Assembly: GCA_002706095.1 (NCBI GenBank)
Contig: PAJP01000010.1
Coordinates: forward strand, 1 to 45,587
DNA: 45,587 bases
Direction: 5' to 3'
Source: Methylophaga sp.
GTDB lineage: Bacteria; Pseudomonadota; Gammaproteobacteria; Nitrosococcales; Methylophagaceae
Under the pieces are notes generated by a model. That model was not told the DNA's origin. It searched no databases and saw only the letters and a list, made by a program, of their open reading frames with translations. The translations under genes and the position numbers were made by a program. How positions within the stretch are numbered: the stretch's first letter is position 1; every line of letters begins with the position of its first letter. Below are positions 1 through 6,039 of this stretch, piece by piece.

Positions 1-339
1 ATGGTACAGATTATCGATTTTCTCGCGCCATCCAAAATAAGGATAAAACTGTCCATCCGACGGATACTCCCCCTTCCCCGCCCCCGCCGCCATAAACGCT
101 TCTGCCACGGCGTGATAGTCATCTTCGCTAAGCCCTTCGGTAGCGATGTAATCGCCTGGCTGTAATGTTACCGCCGAGCCATCCTGCTCCGCACCACTCT
201 GCTTCTCACGCAGCACCCACCCGCCGCCATGCTGAATAACCTCGTGCGTATGCGTCAGCCCCTTCCACGTGCGTGCGCACTTGGCGTTGCCTTCGGTGGC
301 GAACGGGTCGCCGTTGGTGCGTGTGATTAGGTTTGTCAT
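1..339 (-). CDS. N-terminal 113 residues of a 178-aa hypothetical protein that spans the window junction
   Basis: The reading frame starts at ATG 339 behind an AGGAG Shine-Dalgarno and is still open at base 1. Read on a circle it continues in the same frame into bases 45587-45390 and ends there with TAA, giving 178 residues. The N-terminal part (begins MTNLITRTNGDPFA) is hydrophilic with several Trp and Gly. I recognise no family. It lies between terL and the portal operon, and a copy of the repeated ATTAGC/TTTGGGG element stands 29 bp upstream, so it probably has its own promoter. The in-frame junction is the main evidence that the window is a whole circular or permuted genome. Confidence 0.8.
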   Translation of the reverse strand, partial: MTNLITRTNGDPFATEGNAKCARTWKGLTHTHEVIQHGGGWVLREKQSGAEQDGSAVTLQPGDYIATEGLSEDDYHAVAEAFMAAGAGKGEYPSDGQFYPYFGWREKIDNLYH

Positions 340-367
340 GGTTGTTTGCTCCTGTTGTTTACTGACA

Positions 368-412
368 CCCCAAACAATAAACCACCGATGGCAGGGTGGC
401 TAATTGTAATTT
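368..412 (-). promoter_or_regulatory. Repeated intergenic element, copy A
   Basis: On the minus strand an A-rich stretch is followed by ATTAGC, 24 bases containing CCACC...GGTGG, then TTTGGGG. The same layout and spacing occur at 5588, 35281 and 41982 (minus) and 13304 (plus), each shortly upstream of a start codon. It probably controls the junction-spanning gene. The gap 340-445 otherwise holds nothing coding. Confidence 0.6.
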
Positions 413-445
413 CTAATGGTGTGGCGTGGTGGTGATAGGTTTTAC

Positions 446-1843
446 CTAACGACGTTTCTTGAGCAATACAGCAGGGCCGCTCACGTTGCCGCCTAACATA
501 TCTGACAGCGCATCCATCATTGGGTCAACCGTGTCATCGTGCTTGGCATTGGGGAAGGAGCTGGTTTCTGCCAAAAGCTCAGACAGCCACGGGGCATCTT
601 GCGGCAAGTACACATTTCCGGACTGCACCAACGGGGCCGCATCCATCGCCCTGGTAATTTTGTCGCGGTCTCGCTGTATATCCACCACTGGCACGCCTTC
701 GCGTTTTAGCGTTTGTATTAGCCCGGTGCCTGAAACCTTGTCCTCAACCTTCATTGACCGTAAAAAGCCAGCATCACGAACTGCATTGTGCTTATTCCAG
801 AATGCACGGGCATGCGTTAACAGCTCAGGGGCTTCCCATTTGCCTCGGATCATATCAATTAGATACGCTTGGCCGGATTTTGACTTACCCCAGCACTGAA
901 AAACGCTGTAGTCGTTATGCTCTTTTGTCTTTTGAGCCGTGTCTGCGTATATGCCGCGCCACTCCATTTGCGGTAGGCGTTGATAATACTGCCACCAAGC
1001 ATCTTTGAATATGCCGCCGCCAATCGGTGCCGGGCGCTGCATATATTGCCCTGCGAAGCGATAGGCGTCTGAGCTTTCCATGCGGCGCAAGTCCTCTAAC
1101 GGGAACTGCTCAGGCCAGAATGACGTATCCGCATCATTGATAGCGGGAATGTTCAAGTGCTCCCAATGCTCGCCATTACCGCCGTTAAGCAAGTACCCGG
1201 ATAAATCCTCTTCATGCAGCCGCTGCATGATAACGATGATAGGTGTGTCCGGGCTGTTTTTCCGGCTTTCCATTGTTGTGCTAAACCAGTCCAGCACGTT
1301 TTGGCGCATCGTGTCACTATTGCCTTCCCCGGCTTTGTGCGGATCGTCAATTATGATTGCCCCGCCAAAGTGGTCGCGCATTTTACCCGCTCCAAAGCCA
1401 GTTATGCTCCCTTCCGCACCAGTGGCGTAAACAACCCCGCCCTCCATAGTTCTAAATTCGTCTTTCGCATTAGAGTCGTTTTGAAATGCAGGCCTGCCAA
1501 ATATATTGGCATGCATTTCGTGCTGCATGATTGAACGAACATTATAGGTGTTATTTGTTGCCAGCCTTTTTGAATAGCTAGCATGAATAAATTCGCTATC
1601 AGGAAAATTCCCCATACACCAAGCTATAAAATTAATGACGGCTAACTCTGTCTTTCCAGACCTTGGCGGTATATTGATTATTAACCGCTTGGTCTTTCCA
1701 ATAACAACCTTCTCCAATGCTGAGCATATAGCATCTTGGTGCCAATTATGCTTTAAATTTGCCCCCTTCCTGGCTTTAAACATAACCTTAGTGTATGCCA
1801 AAAGGTCAGACCTGCATTCTGCAATATCATCAGCGCTCAACAT
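446..1843 (-). CDS. terL: Terminase large subunit (packaging ATPase/nuclease)
   Basis: 465-residue motor protein that translocates DNA into the prohead and cuts the concatemer. Walker A is PPRSGKT (residues 59-65), Walker B IIIDDP (163-168); the RNase H-like nuclease has acidic residues in YADTAQ (D301) and the following DYSV (D311) plus the C-terminal HDDTVD segment. ATG 1843 was chosen over GTG 1855 because the AGGTGG Shine-Dalgarno lies 8 bases before the ATG and covers the GTG. That Shine-Dalgarno is made of the Arg-Trp codons of the upstream GIY-YIG gene, which overlaps terL by 7 bp. Length and domain order are normal for a headful-type terminase. terS lies just upstream, separated only by the endonuclease insert. 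Confidence 0.95.
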   Translation of the reverse strand: MLSADDIAECRSDLLAYTKVMFKARKGANLKHNWHQDAICSALEKVVIGKTKRLIINIPPRSGKTELAVINFIAWCMGNFPDSEFIHASYSKRLATNNTYNVRSIMQHEMHANIFGRPAFQNDSNAKDEFRTMEGGVVYATGAEGSITGFGAGKMRDHFGGAIIIDDPHKAGEGNSDTMRQNVLDWFSTTMESRKNSPDTPIIVIMQRLHEEDLSGYLLNGGNGEHWEHLNIPAINDADTSFWPEQFPLEDLRRMESSDAYRFAGQYMQRPAPIGGGIFKDAWWQYYQRLPQMEWRGIYADTAQKTKEHNDYSVFQCWGKSKSGQAYLIDMIRGKWEAPELLTHARAFWNKHNAVRDAGFLRSMKVEDKVSGTGLIQTLKREGVPVVDIQRDRDKITRAMDAAPLVQSGNVYLPQDAPWLSELLAETSSFPNAKHDDTVDPMMDALSDMLGGNVSGPAVLLKKRR

Positions 1844-2550
1844 GACAGCTTCCACCTGTATCCGTATGCTGTGTAATCTTCTCTTTTTGTTGCCCGGATT
1901 ATTTTTGAATGGTTAGCTTTCGGGTATTTGCCTTGCGACCTAACCCACTGTACAGCGTCTGCTATTGCTTCAAACTGCTCACCTGTGTCTACGCAGGTTA
2001 CCTTCCTAGCCCTTGCCTTTCTAAGAGACGCGACGTGCTCCGGCGTTTTTTTAACTCCTCGCTGCCTTGCACCAGTAGCCTCTCTTACCTCCGGCCTTGC
2101 CATTGCTTCTTTTATTTTTTCAATTCGACTAGCACGAACCTCAGGGTTTGACCATGCGTTCCTCAGTCCCTCTTTGTTTTTTTCAGACATGGGCAACCCT
2201 TTCAGTCTTTGAGACATCTTCATCCTTGTCGATTCAACGAATACGCCAGCGTCTCCACCGTCTGTCAGATTGTATCCAGATGGCGACATAGTATTAAATG
2301 ACTTTATCCAATAGCGCTCTCTCGAGTTCATTTCCTCGAAGCTTGAACATTGCTCAACTAGCTCAACCGAAAAGCAGTTAGCACCATGCTTGCGGATGGC
2401 AGAATAAAGGGCCGAGCAATTGCCGCTATTTTTGCGAGAATGCCATAAGTGATTTGCAAACCTGTTTTGGTAGCCGCGAGTTGTCACTCCGACATATTTC
2501 TTGCCGTTCTTGCTGTTCGTTATTACATAGACTTCGTATGTTTTTTTCAT
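1837..2550 (-). CDS. GIY-YIG homing endonuclease
   Basis: 237-residue free-standing endonuclease. Near the N-terminus are VYVIT and KYVGVTT (the GIY/YIG pair, here VYV..YVG); the catalytic Arg follows in TRGYQNRF and Glu lies in MNSRERYW. The middle has NUMOD3-like basic segments (MSQRLKGLPMSEKNKEGLRN) and the C-terminus an IENR1/NUMOD-type DNA-binding repeat ending GYRWKLSC. It sits between terS and terL and is more AT-rich than its neighbours, consistent with recent arrival. ATG 2550 directly follows the T-run of a hairpin; GTG 2562 is inside that hairpin and is unlikely. An 8-bp direct repeat, CCACCTGT (1852-1859 and 2559-2566), flanks the insert. Confidence 0.9.
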   Translation of the reverse strand: MKKTYEVYVITNSKNGKKYVGVTTRGYQNRFANHLWHSRKNSGNCSALYSAIRKHGANCFSVELVEQCSSFEEMNSRERYWIKSFNTMSPSGYNLTDGGDAGVFVESTRMKMSQRLKGLPMSEKNKEGLRNAWSNPEVRASRIEKIKEAMARPEVREATGARQRGVKKTPEHVASLRKARARKVTCVDTGEQFEAIADAVQWVRSQGKYPKANHSKIIRATKREDYTAYGYRWKLSC

Positions 2551-2566
2551 AAAAAAAGCCACCTGT
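1852..2566. mobile_element. Putative homing-endonuclease insertion bounded by an 8-bp direct repeat
   Basis: CCACCTGT occurs at 1852-1859 and again at 2559-2566. Removing one repeat plus the intervening 699 bases would restore a terS-terL spacing of about 50 bases and keep the AGGTGG Shine-Dalgarno in front of terL ATG 1843. This is compatible with insertion through microhomology; chance identity of 8 bp cannot be excluded. Confidence 0.4.
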
Positions 2567-2574
2567 GCAGTGGC
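2551..2574 (-). terminator. Terminator-like hairpin abutting the GIY-YIG start codon
   Basis: Minus strand GCCAC-TGCACAG-GTGGC followed by seven T and then ATG 2550. A TACAAT (-10-like, 2578-2583) stands three bases before the hairpin, so a transcript started there would begin inside the 5' arm. The GGTGG of the 3' arm is in the right place to act as Shine-Dalgarno. Confidence 0.6.
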
Positions 2575-2607
2575 TTAATTGTACCCTGTAATAGTTCCCT
2601 TTGCTAG

Positions 2608-2988
2608 TCATTCCCGGTACTTTGCTTCCAGCGCCTTAAGCACGGCGTCTTGGGTGGATTGTATTGGTTTGCCAGCAGTAGTGTGGTCGCTGTCAATCTT
2701 ATCGTGATACCCATGCTTTCCAAGCAGCAGCTTAACAATCTGCGCATTAAACGTGTTGGTAAGTCCGCCGTTCATGGCTTTAAACTCTTGCATTTCGTTA
2801 ACAGCGTCTAATATGTCACTAAACTCAGTATTTTCAGACGCCCATCGATGCAGGGTGCCGCGTGCCACACCTACCACAACCGCCATGCCTGCGACCGATG
2901 GCACTGCGTGCCCGTGCATCTCATAATCCTGCACGTAAGCGAGGCAGGCCGCTTTTAACTCCTCTGTCATCTTGGTTGGCCTAGCCAT
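2608..2988 (-). CDS. terS: Terminase small subunit
   Basis: 126 residues. An N-terminal ARPTKMTEE and a HTH-like segment (SVAGMAVVVGVARGTLHRWASEN) recognise the packaging site; the middle NGGLTNTFNAQIVKLLLGKHGYHDK is typical of P22 gp3-like small terminases. It forms a ring that delivers DNA to TerL. ATG 2988 (start MARPTK) lies two bases after the upstream gene's stop; a TTG at 2994 would overlap that stop and is less likely. Normally adjacent to terL; here a GIY-YIG gene separates them. Confidence 0.88.
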   Translation of the reverse strand: MARPTKMTEELKAACLAYVQDYEMHGHAVPSVAGMAVVVGVARGTLHRWASENTEFSDILDAVNEMQEFKAMNGGLTNTFNAQIVKLLLGKHGYHDKIDSDHTTAGKPIQSTQDAVLKALEAKYRE

Positions 2989-2990
2989 AA

Positions 2991-3218
2991 TCAAAACCCA
3001 TCGTTTTCGTCAATCTTGAGTAAGCCGCGATCTTCTTCGTAAACGCCCCAATCTTCGTCAGCATTGCGCGCCCAAATAGGCGTCTTGTTTAGCAGCTCGG
3101 CAAACGACTCACACTCAGCAGCGGGCTGACTAACAATCTTATCAAATGCGGCAATTTGCTCAGCATTTAGGTGATAGGTGATATGGCCGCTCTCATCGAC
3201 CGTTTGCGGAATTGGCAT
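2991..3218 (-). CDS. Small acidic protein of unknown function (weakly antitoxin-like)
   Basis: 75 residues, strongly acidic at the C-terminus (DEDWGVYEEDRG, IDENDGF). ATG 3218 has GAGGAG six bases upstream, whereas ATG 3224 directly abuts it. The segment HLNAEQIAAFDKIVSQP...LLNKTPIW resembles the toxin-binding tail of DUF1778 antitoxins (LSxEQxxAFxxxLxxP...LxxLL), but no ribbon-helix-helix precedes it. The resemblance is weak and by eye. It is led by promoter P1 (3248-3256) and followed within two bases by terS, so they form one operon. Confidence 0.65.
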   Translation of the reverse strand: MPIPQTVDESGHITYHLNAEQIAAFDKIVSQPAAECESFAELLNKTPIWARNADEDWGVYEEDRGLLKIDENDGF

Positions 3219-3247
3219 AGTCATCTCCTCTGGTTTCTATTGCGTCC

Positions 3248-3256
3248 ATACTAGCA
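3248..3256 (-). promoter_or_regulatory. Extended -10 promoter P1 (TGC-TAGTAT)
   Basis: Minus strand TGCTAGTAT sits directly after the T-run of the 3258-3291 terminator and about 30 bp before ATG 3218. It belongs to a family of at least ten TGCTANAMT sites in intergenic positions of the minus strand. It should start transcription of the small acidic gene and terS. Confidence 0.55.
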
Positions 3257-3257
3257 C

Positions 3258-3291
3258 AAAAAACCCCTCAGTACGCAGTACGCAAGAGGGG
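3258..3291 (-). terminator. Rho-independent terminator
   Basis: Minus strand CCCCTC, a 16-base loop holding a direct repeat GCGTACT, GAGGGG, then six T. It ends the small-gene operon 5563-3308. Confidence 0.8.
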
Positions 3292-3307
3292 CCGTGCTGC
3301 ATATAAA

Positions 3308-3373
3308 TTACCGCCCCGGCATCTTGCCGTCAACCTGTTTTGACACCAGCCCCCAAACAGGAGCGTCGATCAT
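3308..3373 (-). CDS. Possible 21-aa peptide coupled to the zinc-ribbon gene
   Basis: ATG 3373 overlaps the preceding stop as ATGA, the coupling used throughout this genome. It would encode MIDAPVWGLVSKQVDGKMPGR. No family recognised; it may be chance. Confidence 0.35.
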   Translation of the reverse strand: MIDAPVWGLVSKQVDGKMPGR

Positions 3374-3591
3374 TGCGCCAAGCAATCATGGCAAACGTAT
3401 TCGTCATCAATGATCTCCATTTCTGAGGTCTCGCTCCACCAGCCGCAAGTCTCGCAAATCTGTAGCTCTTCCTCTGCTAAAACTTCGCAGGCTTCTGCGT
3501 AATCGACGCCGAGTTCATCAACGGCATCATCCAGGCTGTTGCAGGTTCCGGCCAGATACTCGAGTAATGCTGCTCGTTTTTCGCTATTCAT
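3370..3591 (-). CDS. Small zinc-ribbon protein
   Basis: 73 residues. Two cysteine pairs near the C-terminus, CETC and CHDC, make a likely zinc ribbon; the N-terminal half is acidic and helical (LLEYLAGTCNSLDDAVDELGV). GGAGG stands before ATG 3591, which overlaps the upstream stop. No function recognised; one of several small zinc-ribbon proteins in this genome. Confidence 0.75.
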   Translation of the reverse strand: MNSEKRAALLEYLAGTCNSLDDAVDELGVDYAEACEVLAEEELQICETCGWWSETSEMEIIDDEYVCHDCLAQ

Positions 3592-3794
3592 CTATTGCCT
3601 CCCAAATTAGCCGATACCGGCCCCTCGTTAATATTACTCATCAGCGTATACCCGTCCCGCTGCAACGCGCAATAGTTATTCATCGTCATGGCGTAGTACG
3701 CCACTTTTGCCCGTGCGAGCGTTTCAAACGTTAGATCATCCGTCATCGTGTCGCGGGTTTTGCCGTATATCAGGGTGAAGGTTCTGGTGGTCAT
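3588..3794 (-). CDS. Hypothetical protein, 68 aa
   Basis: Begins MTTRTFTLIYGKTRDTMTDD and overlaps both neighbours by a few bases (stop and start codons overlap), so it belongs to the 5563-3308 operon. Mixed strand/helix composition, no motif I recognise. Confidence 0.7.
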   Translation of the reverse strand: MTTRTFTLIYGKTRDTMTDDLTFETLARAKVAYYAMTMNNYCALQRDGYTLMSNINEGPVSANLGGNR

Positions 3795-4465
3795 TCGGTT
3801 AGCTCCTGGGCGCGTTGGCGAAGGTCATCGGCAAGCTCCATCATTTCGTTGTAATAATCAGCCCCATCACCGGGATATTCGCGGTGCCCGGTCGATGGGT
3901 CTGTGCTGCCGTGCTCGGCATCATAGTCGGTGGCTTTTTGCTCAATAAAATCCGCAGCCAATCGCAAGCCCTCCGCCTGCTTAATCAGGTCGCGGCGGGT
4001 GAGGGCGTTTGTAGGCTCTTGCTTGCTCAAAGTTTCAATATTACCCATCACAGCGTCTGCGAAGCTTTGATAATCCGAAGCATTGTAATTTGAGGGAAAG
4101 GCCAACACTGCAGCGCAACGCTTCGCGTCAACGATGACGTAACTTAACTGCTCCACATGCGCAACCAACGCCTCCTCAGCGGCACGGTGAATTTCGAGAT
4201 CATCTCTTAGTGCTGCTATGTGTGCCTCTAGCTTGGCTATTTGCTCAGTCATCTGTGCATTAGCAGCACGCTCGCTCTCTAGCGCCTGCGGATTGCACTC
4301 ATCATGTAACCGCTTGGCTTGTTCCAGATTTGAACCTGCCGCTTTTTTGGCGGCATCCATACCGCGCTGGGCGGCTTTAGCCTGGCGTGCCAGCAAATAC
4401 TCTAGCTCGGCAATGCGCTTCTGTGCGTCGCTCAACTCGCCCTCTATTCGCTCCATCGGTGTCAT
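3791..4465 (-). CDS. Coiled-coil hypothetical protein, paralogue of the next gene
   Basis: 224 residues, mostly heptad-rich helix (IEGELSDAQKRIAELEYLLA and ALESERAANAQMTEQIAKLE), the pattern seen in many phage proteins of the Ea22 kind. The segment LTRRDLIKQAEGLR near residue 165 recurs as LTRRDALKQAETL in the adjacent 152-aa protein, indicating tandem duplication of at least that module. No catalytic motif. Overlaps its neighbours by 4 bp on each side. Confidence 0.75.
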   Translation of the reverse strand: MTPMERIEGELSDAQKRIAELEYLLARQAKAAQRGMDAAKKAAGSNLEQAKRLHDECNPQALESERAANAQMTEQIAKLEAHIAALRDDLEIHRAAEEALVAHVEQLSYVIVDAKRCAAVLAFPSNYNASDYQSFADAVMGNIETLSKQEPTNALTRRDLIKQAEGLRLAADFIEQKATDYDAEHGSTDPSTGHREYPGDGADYYNEMMELADDLRQRAQELTE

Positions 4466-4920
4466 TTTGATAAGCCCTCGGCTTGTTTGCGTTTATCGTT
4501 AGCGCGAACCCGTGTTGCTTGAGCAGCGTCGCCATAGCCGCACTGCTTGAGCGCAACCTCTAACTCATCCAACGTCTCCGCCTGCTTGAGCGCATCGCGG
4601 CGGGTGAGGCAAGTGGTGGGAGATTGACTAATGACTTCCTTTAGTTCGGAGACTTTTTTTATATCGGCCCCGTCGTCGTCAATAACAAGGCATCCCAGTA
4701 ACCGTTCAACATAAAGCACCAGCGCCGCCTCGCGCTCAATGGCGGCGTTTAGCTGCTGCAAGGCGTCACGCTCTCCCCGCTGCCGCAACGCAACCTGTAG
4801 CTCATCGCTTAACTGATACGCGTCGACATCCCGCTCTAACCTGATCACCATTAGCGCCAGCTCATGTGTGCCCATGGCGGTTAACTCGGCAAGTCGCTCT
4901 GCGTGCTCAAAATTGTTCAT
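4462..4920 (-). CDS. Coiled-coil hypothetical protein with duplicated TRRD-KQAE module
   Basis: 152 residues, helical and charged. It shares LTRRD..KQAE with the downstream 224-aa protein and a similar ERAAxx/EREAAL..V pattern before it. ATGA-type overlap with both neighbours. Function unknown. Confidence 0.72.
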   Translation of the reverse strand: MNNFEHAERLAELTAMGTHELALMVIRLERDVDAYQLSDELQVALRQRGERDALQQLNAAIEREAALVLYVERLLGCLVIDDDGADIKKVSELKEVISQSPTTCLTRRDALKQAETLDELEVALKQCGYGDAAQATRVRANDKRKQAEGLSK

Positions 4921-5204
4921 ACTTCCACCTCCAGTCGCTGTAGCTGATCAACAATCTCGGTTAGTTTTGCGACGGCATCGCACCATTCGGCATTCAGGTA
5001 GACGGTCTCGTAAAGCATCGGCTCCGGCCACGTGGAAGGTGGCGCGCTGTAATCCATGCGGCAGTCATGCACGCGAATGGTCAATCCGCTCGTATGCGCC
5101 GCGTAATCAACAAACACATGGTAAGCCTCGCATTTTATCGCTGCGGCCTGTATGCGGGCGCATAGGGCACGCGCGGTGTCTGTTTGGATATTGGTTGTGG
5201 TCAT
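4917..5204 (-). CDS. Hypothetical protein, 95 aa
   Basis: Begins MTTTNIQTDTARALCARIQ; contains an aromatic central part (MDYSAPPSTWPEPMLYETVY). No family recognised. Overlaps both neighbours in the small-gene operon. Confidence 0.7.
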   Translation of the reverse strand: MTTTNIQTDTARALCARIQAAAIKCEAYHVFVDYAAHTSGLTIRVHDCRMDYSAPPSTWPEPMLYETVYLNAEWCDAVAKLTEIVDQLQRLEVEV

Positions 5205-5563
5205 AGGTTTAACTCCTTACTGTCAAGTAGGCCATTAACGTACATAGCCTTAGCTGTTTTATGATCTACCAGCATCCCGCCTACCGTATTGGCGTTTTCG
5301 CTTACCGGGGACTCCGGCTCATCCCAGCCTGTTTCTTTTTCTTGGTTTGAAAGCTCTCTTGTATCCAAATAGCTGGCTTCGCTAGCGTGGCATTCTGTGC
5401 AGTAATACGGGCCACACTGAACCATACCAACACCAACATCTACATAATCTGCTTCGCAGCCGTCATAGCCACAGTAAGGGCATATTGCCTTCGGCGTGCT
5501 GTACGCACTGCGAGCGTATTCGTCACCACCTACAAACTTATGCCGTCCGATTCCTGTGCTCAT
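5201..5563 (-). CDS. Zinc-ribbon hypothetical protein, first gene of the small-gene operon
   Basis: 120 residues. CPYCGYDGC near residue 29 and CTECHAS near residue 55 give a four-cysteine zinc ribbon; the C-terminal half is acidic. GGAGGAGG stands before ATG 5563. The repeated ATTAGC/TTTGGG element (copy B) lies about 25 bp upstream, suggesting this is the first gene of a unit running to 3308. Function unknown. Confidence 0.75.
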   Translation of the reverse strand: MSTGIGRHKFVGGDEYARSAYSTPKAICPYCGYDGCEADYVDVGVGMVQCGPYYCTECHASEASYLDTRELSNQEKETGWDEPESPVSENANTVGGMLVDHKTAKAMYVNGLLDSKELNL

Positions 5564-5587
5564 GCCCTGACCTCCTCCGTTGTGATA

Positions 5588-5634
5588 CCCAAAGTATGAA
5601 CCCGCCGTGGCGTGGTGGCTAATGAGTAATTTTT
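5588..5634 (-). promoter_or_regulatory. Repeated intergenic element, copy B
   Basis: Minus strand AAAAATTAC, TC, ATTAGCCACC, GC-rich middle, then TTTGGG at the same spacing as copy A. It points toward the gene starting at 5563. Confidence 0.6.
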
Positions 5635-5699
5635 ATGTGGTGGTTGGTGTTGGTAGGTTTTTGCTATTACTGAACCGCGCCCGGCTAGCCATGCCCCGC

Positions 5700-5990
5700 T
5701 ATCGTTACGCCCGTTACAGACGTTACGCTCCTAATTAAACTTGTACCGCTAAAAAATCCAGTAAAATCAAAGCTATGTGACAATAATAACAAAAATAACT
5801 AAAAAAGATTTAATTTAATAGAGAGGGGTAGATATTGTCATGCTGACCTATGAGTCTCTATCTCTATAGGTCTATCTATTGCCGCGTACCGTAACAAACG
5901 TAACGGTTGTATAAGTTATTGATATTTATCACAAAAACTGGATTTTTGACCGGTACGCACCGTTACAGCGGTACAGAAACGTAACGGCTA
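5700..5990. other. Iteron-rich origin-like region, copy A
   Basis: The gap 5635-6039 is non-coding and AT-rich in its centre. CGTTAC occurs at 5703, 5712, 5721 and 5961; its complement GTAACG/GTAACA at 5891, 5900 and 5981; GTACCG/CGGTAC at about 5743, 5885, 5951 and 5970. Outer arms pair as a large imperfect palindrome (AAAAAATCCAGT with ACTGGATTTTTG). It directly follows the PrimPol-helicase gene. A diverged copy lies at 39779-40080. Repeats, palindrome, AT-rich core and the neighbouring replication gene fit a replication origin; a multi-site regulator-binding region is the alternative. Confidence 0.6.
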
Positions 5991-6039
5991 GGCATAAAAA
6001 AGCGCCCATTTGGGCGCTAATCTTGCATTTCCCACCACT

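Noticed and set aside
3259-3291. CRISPR-like or tandem repeat (GTACGCAGTACGC)
   Set aside because: Only two short units, lying inside a terminator loop.
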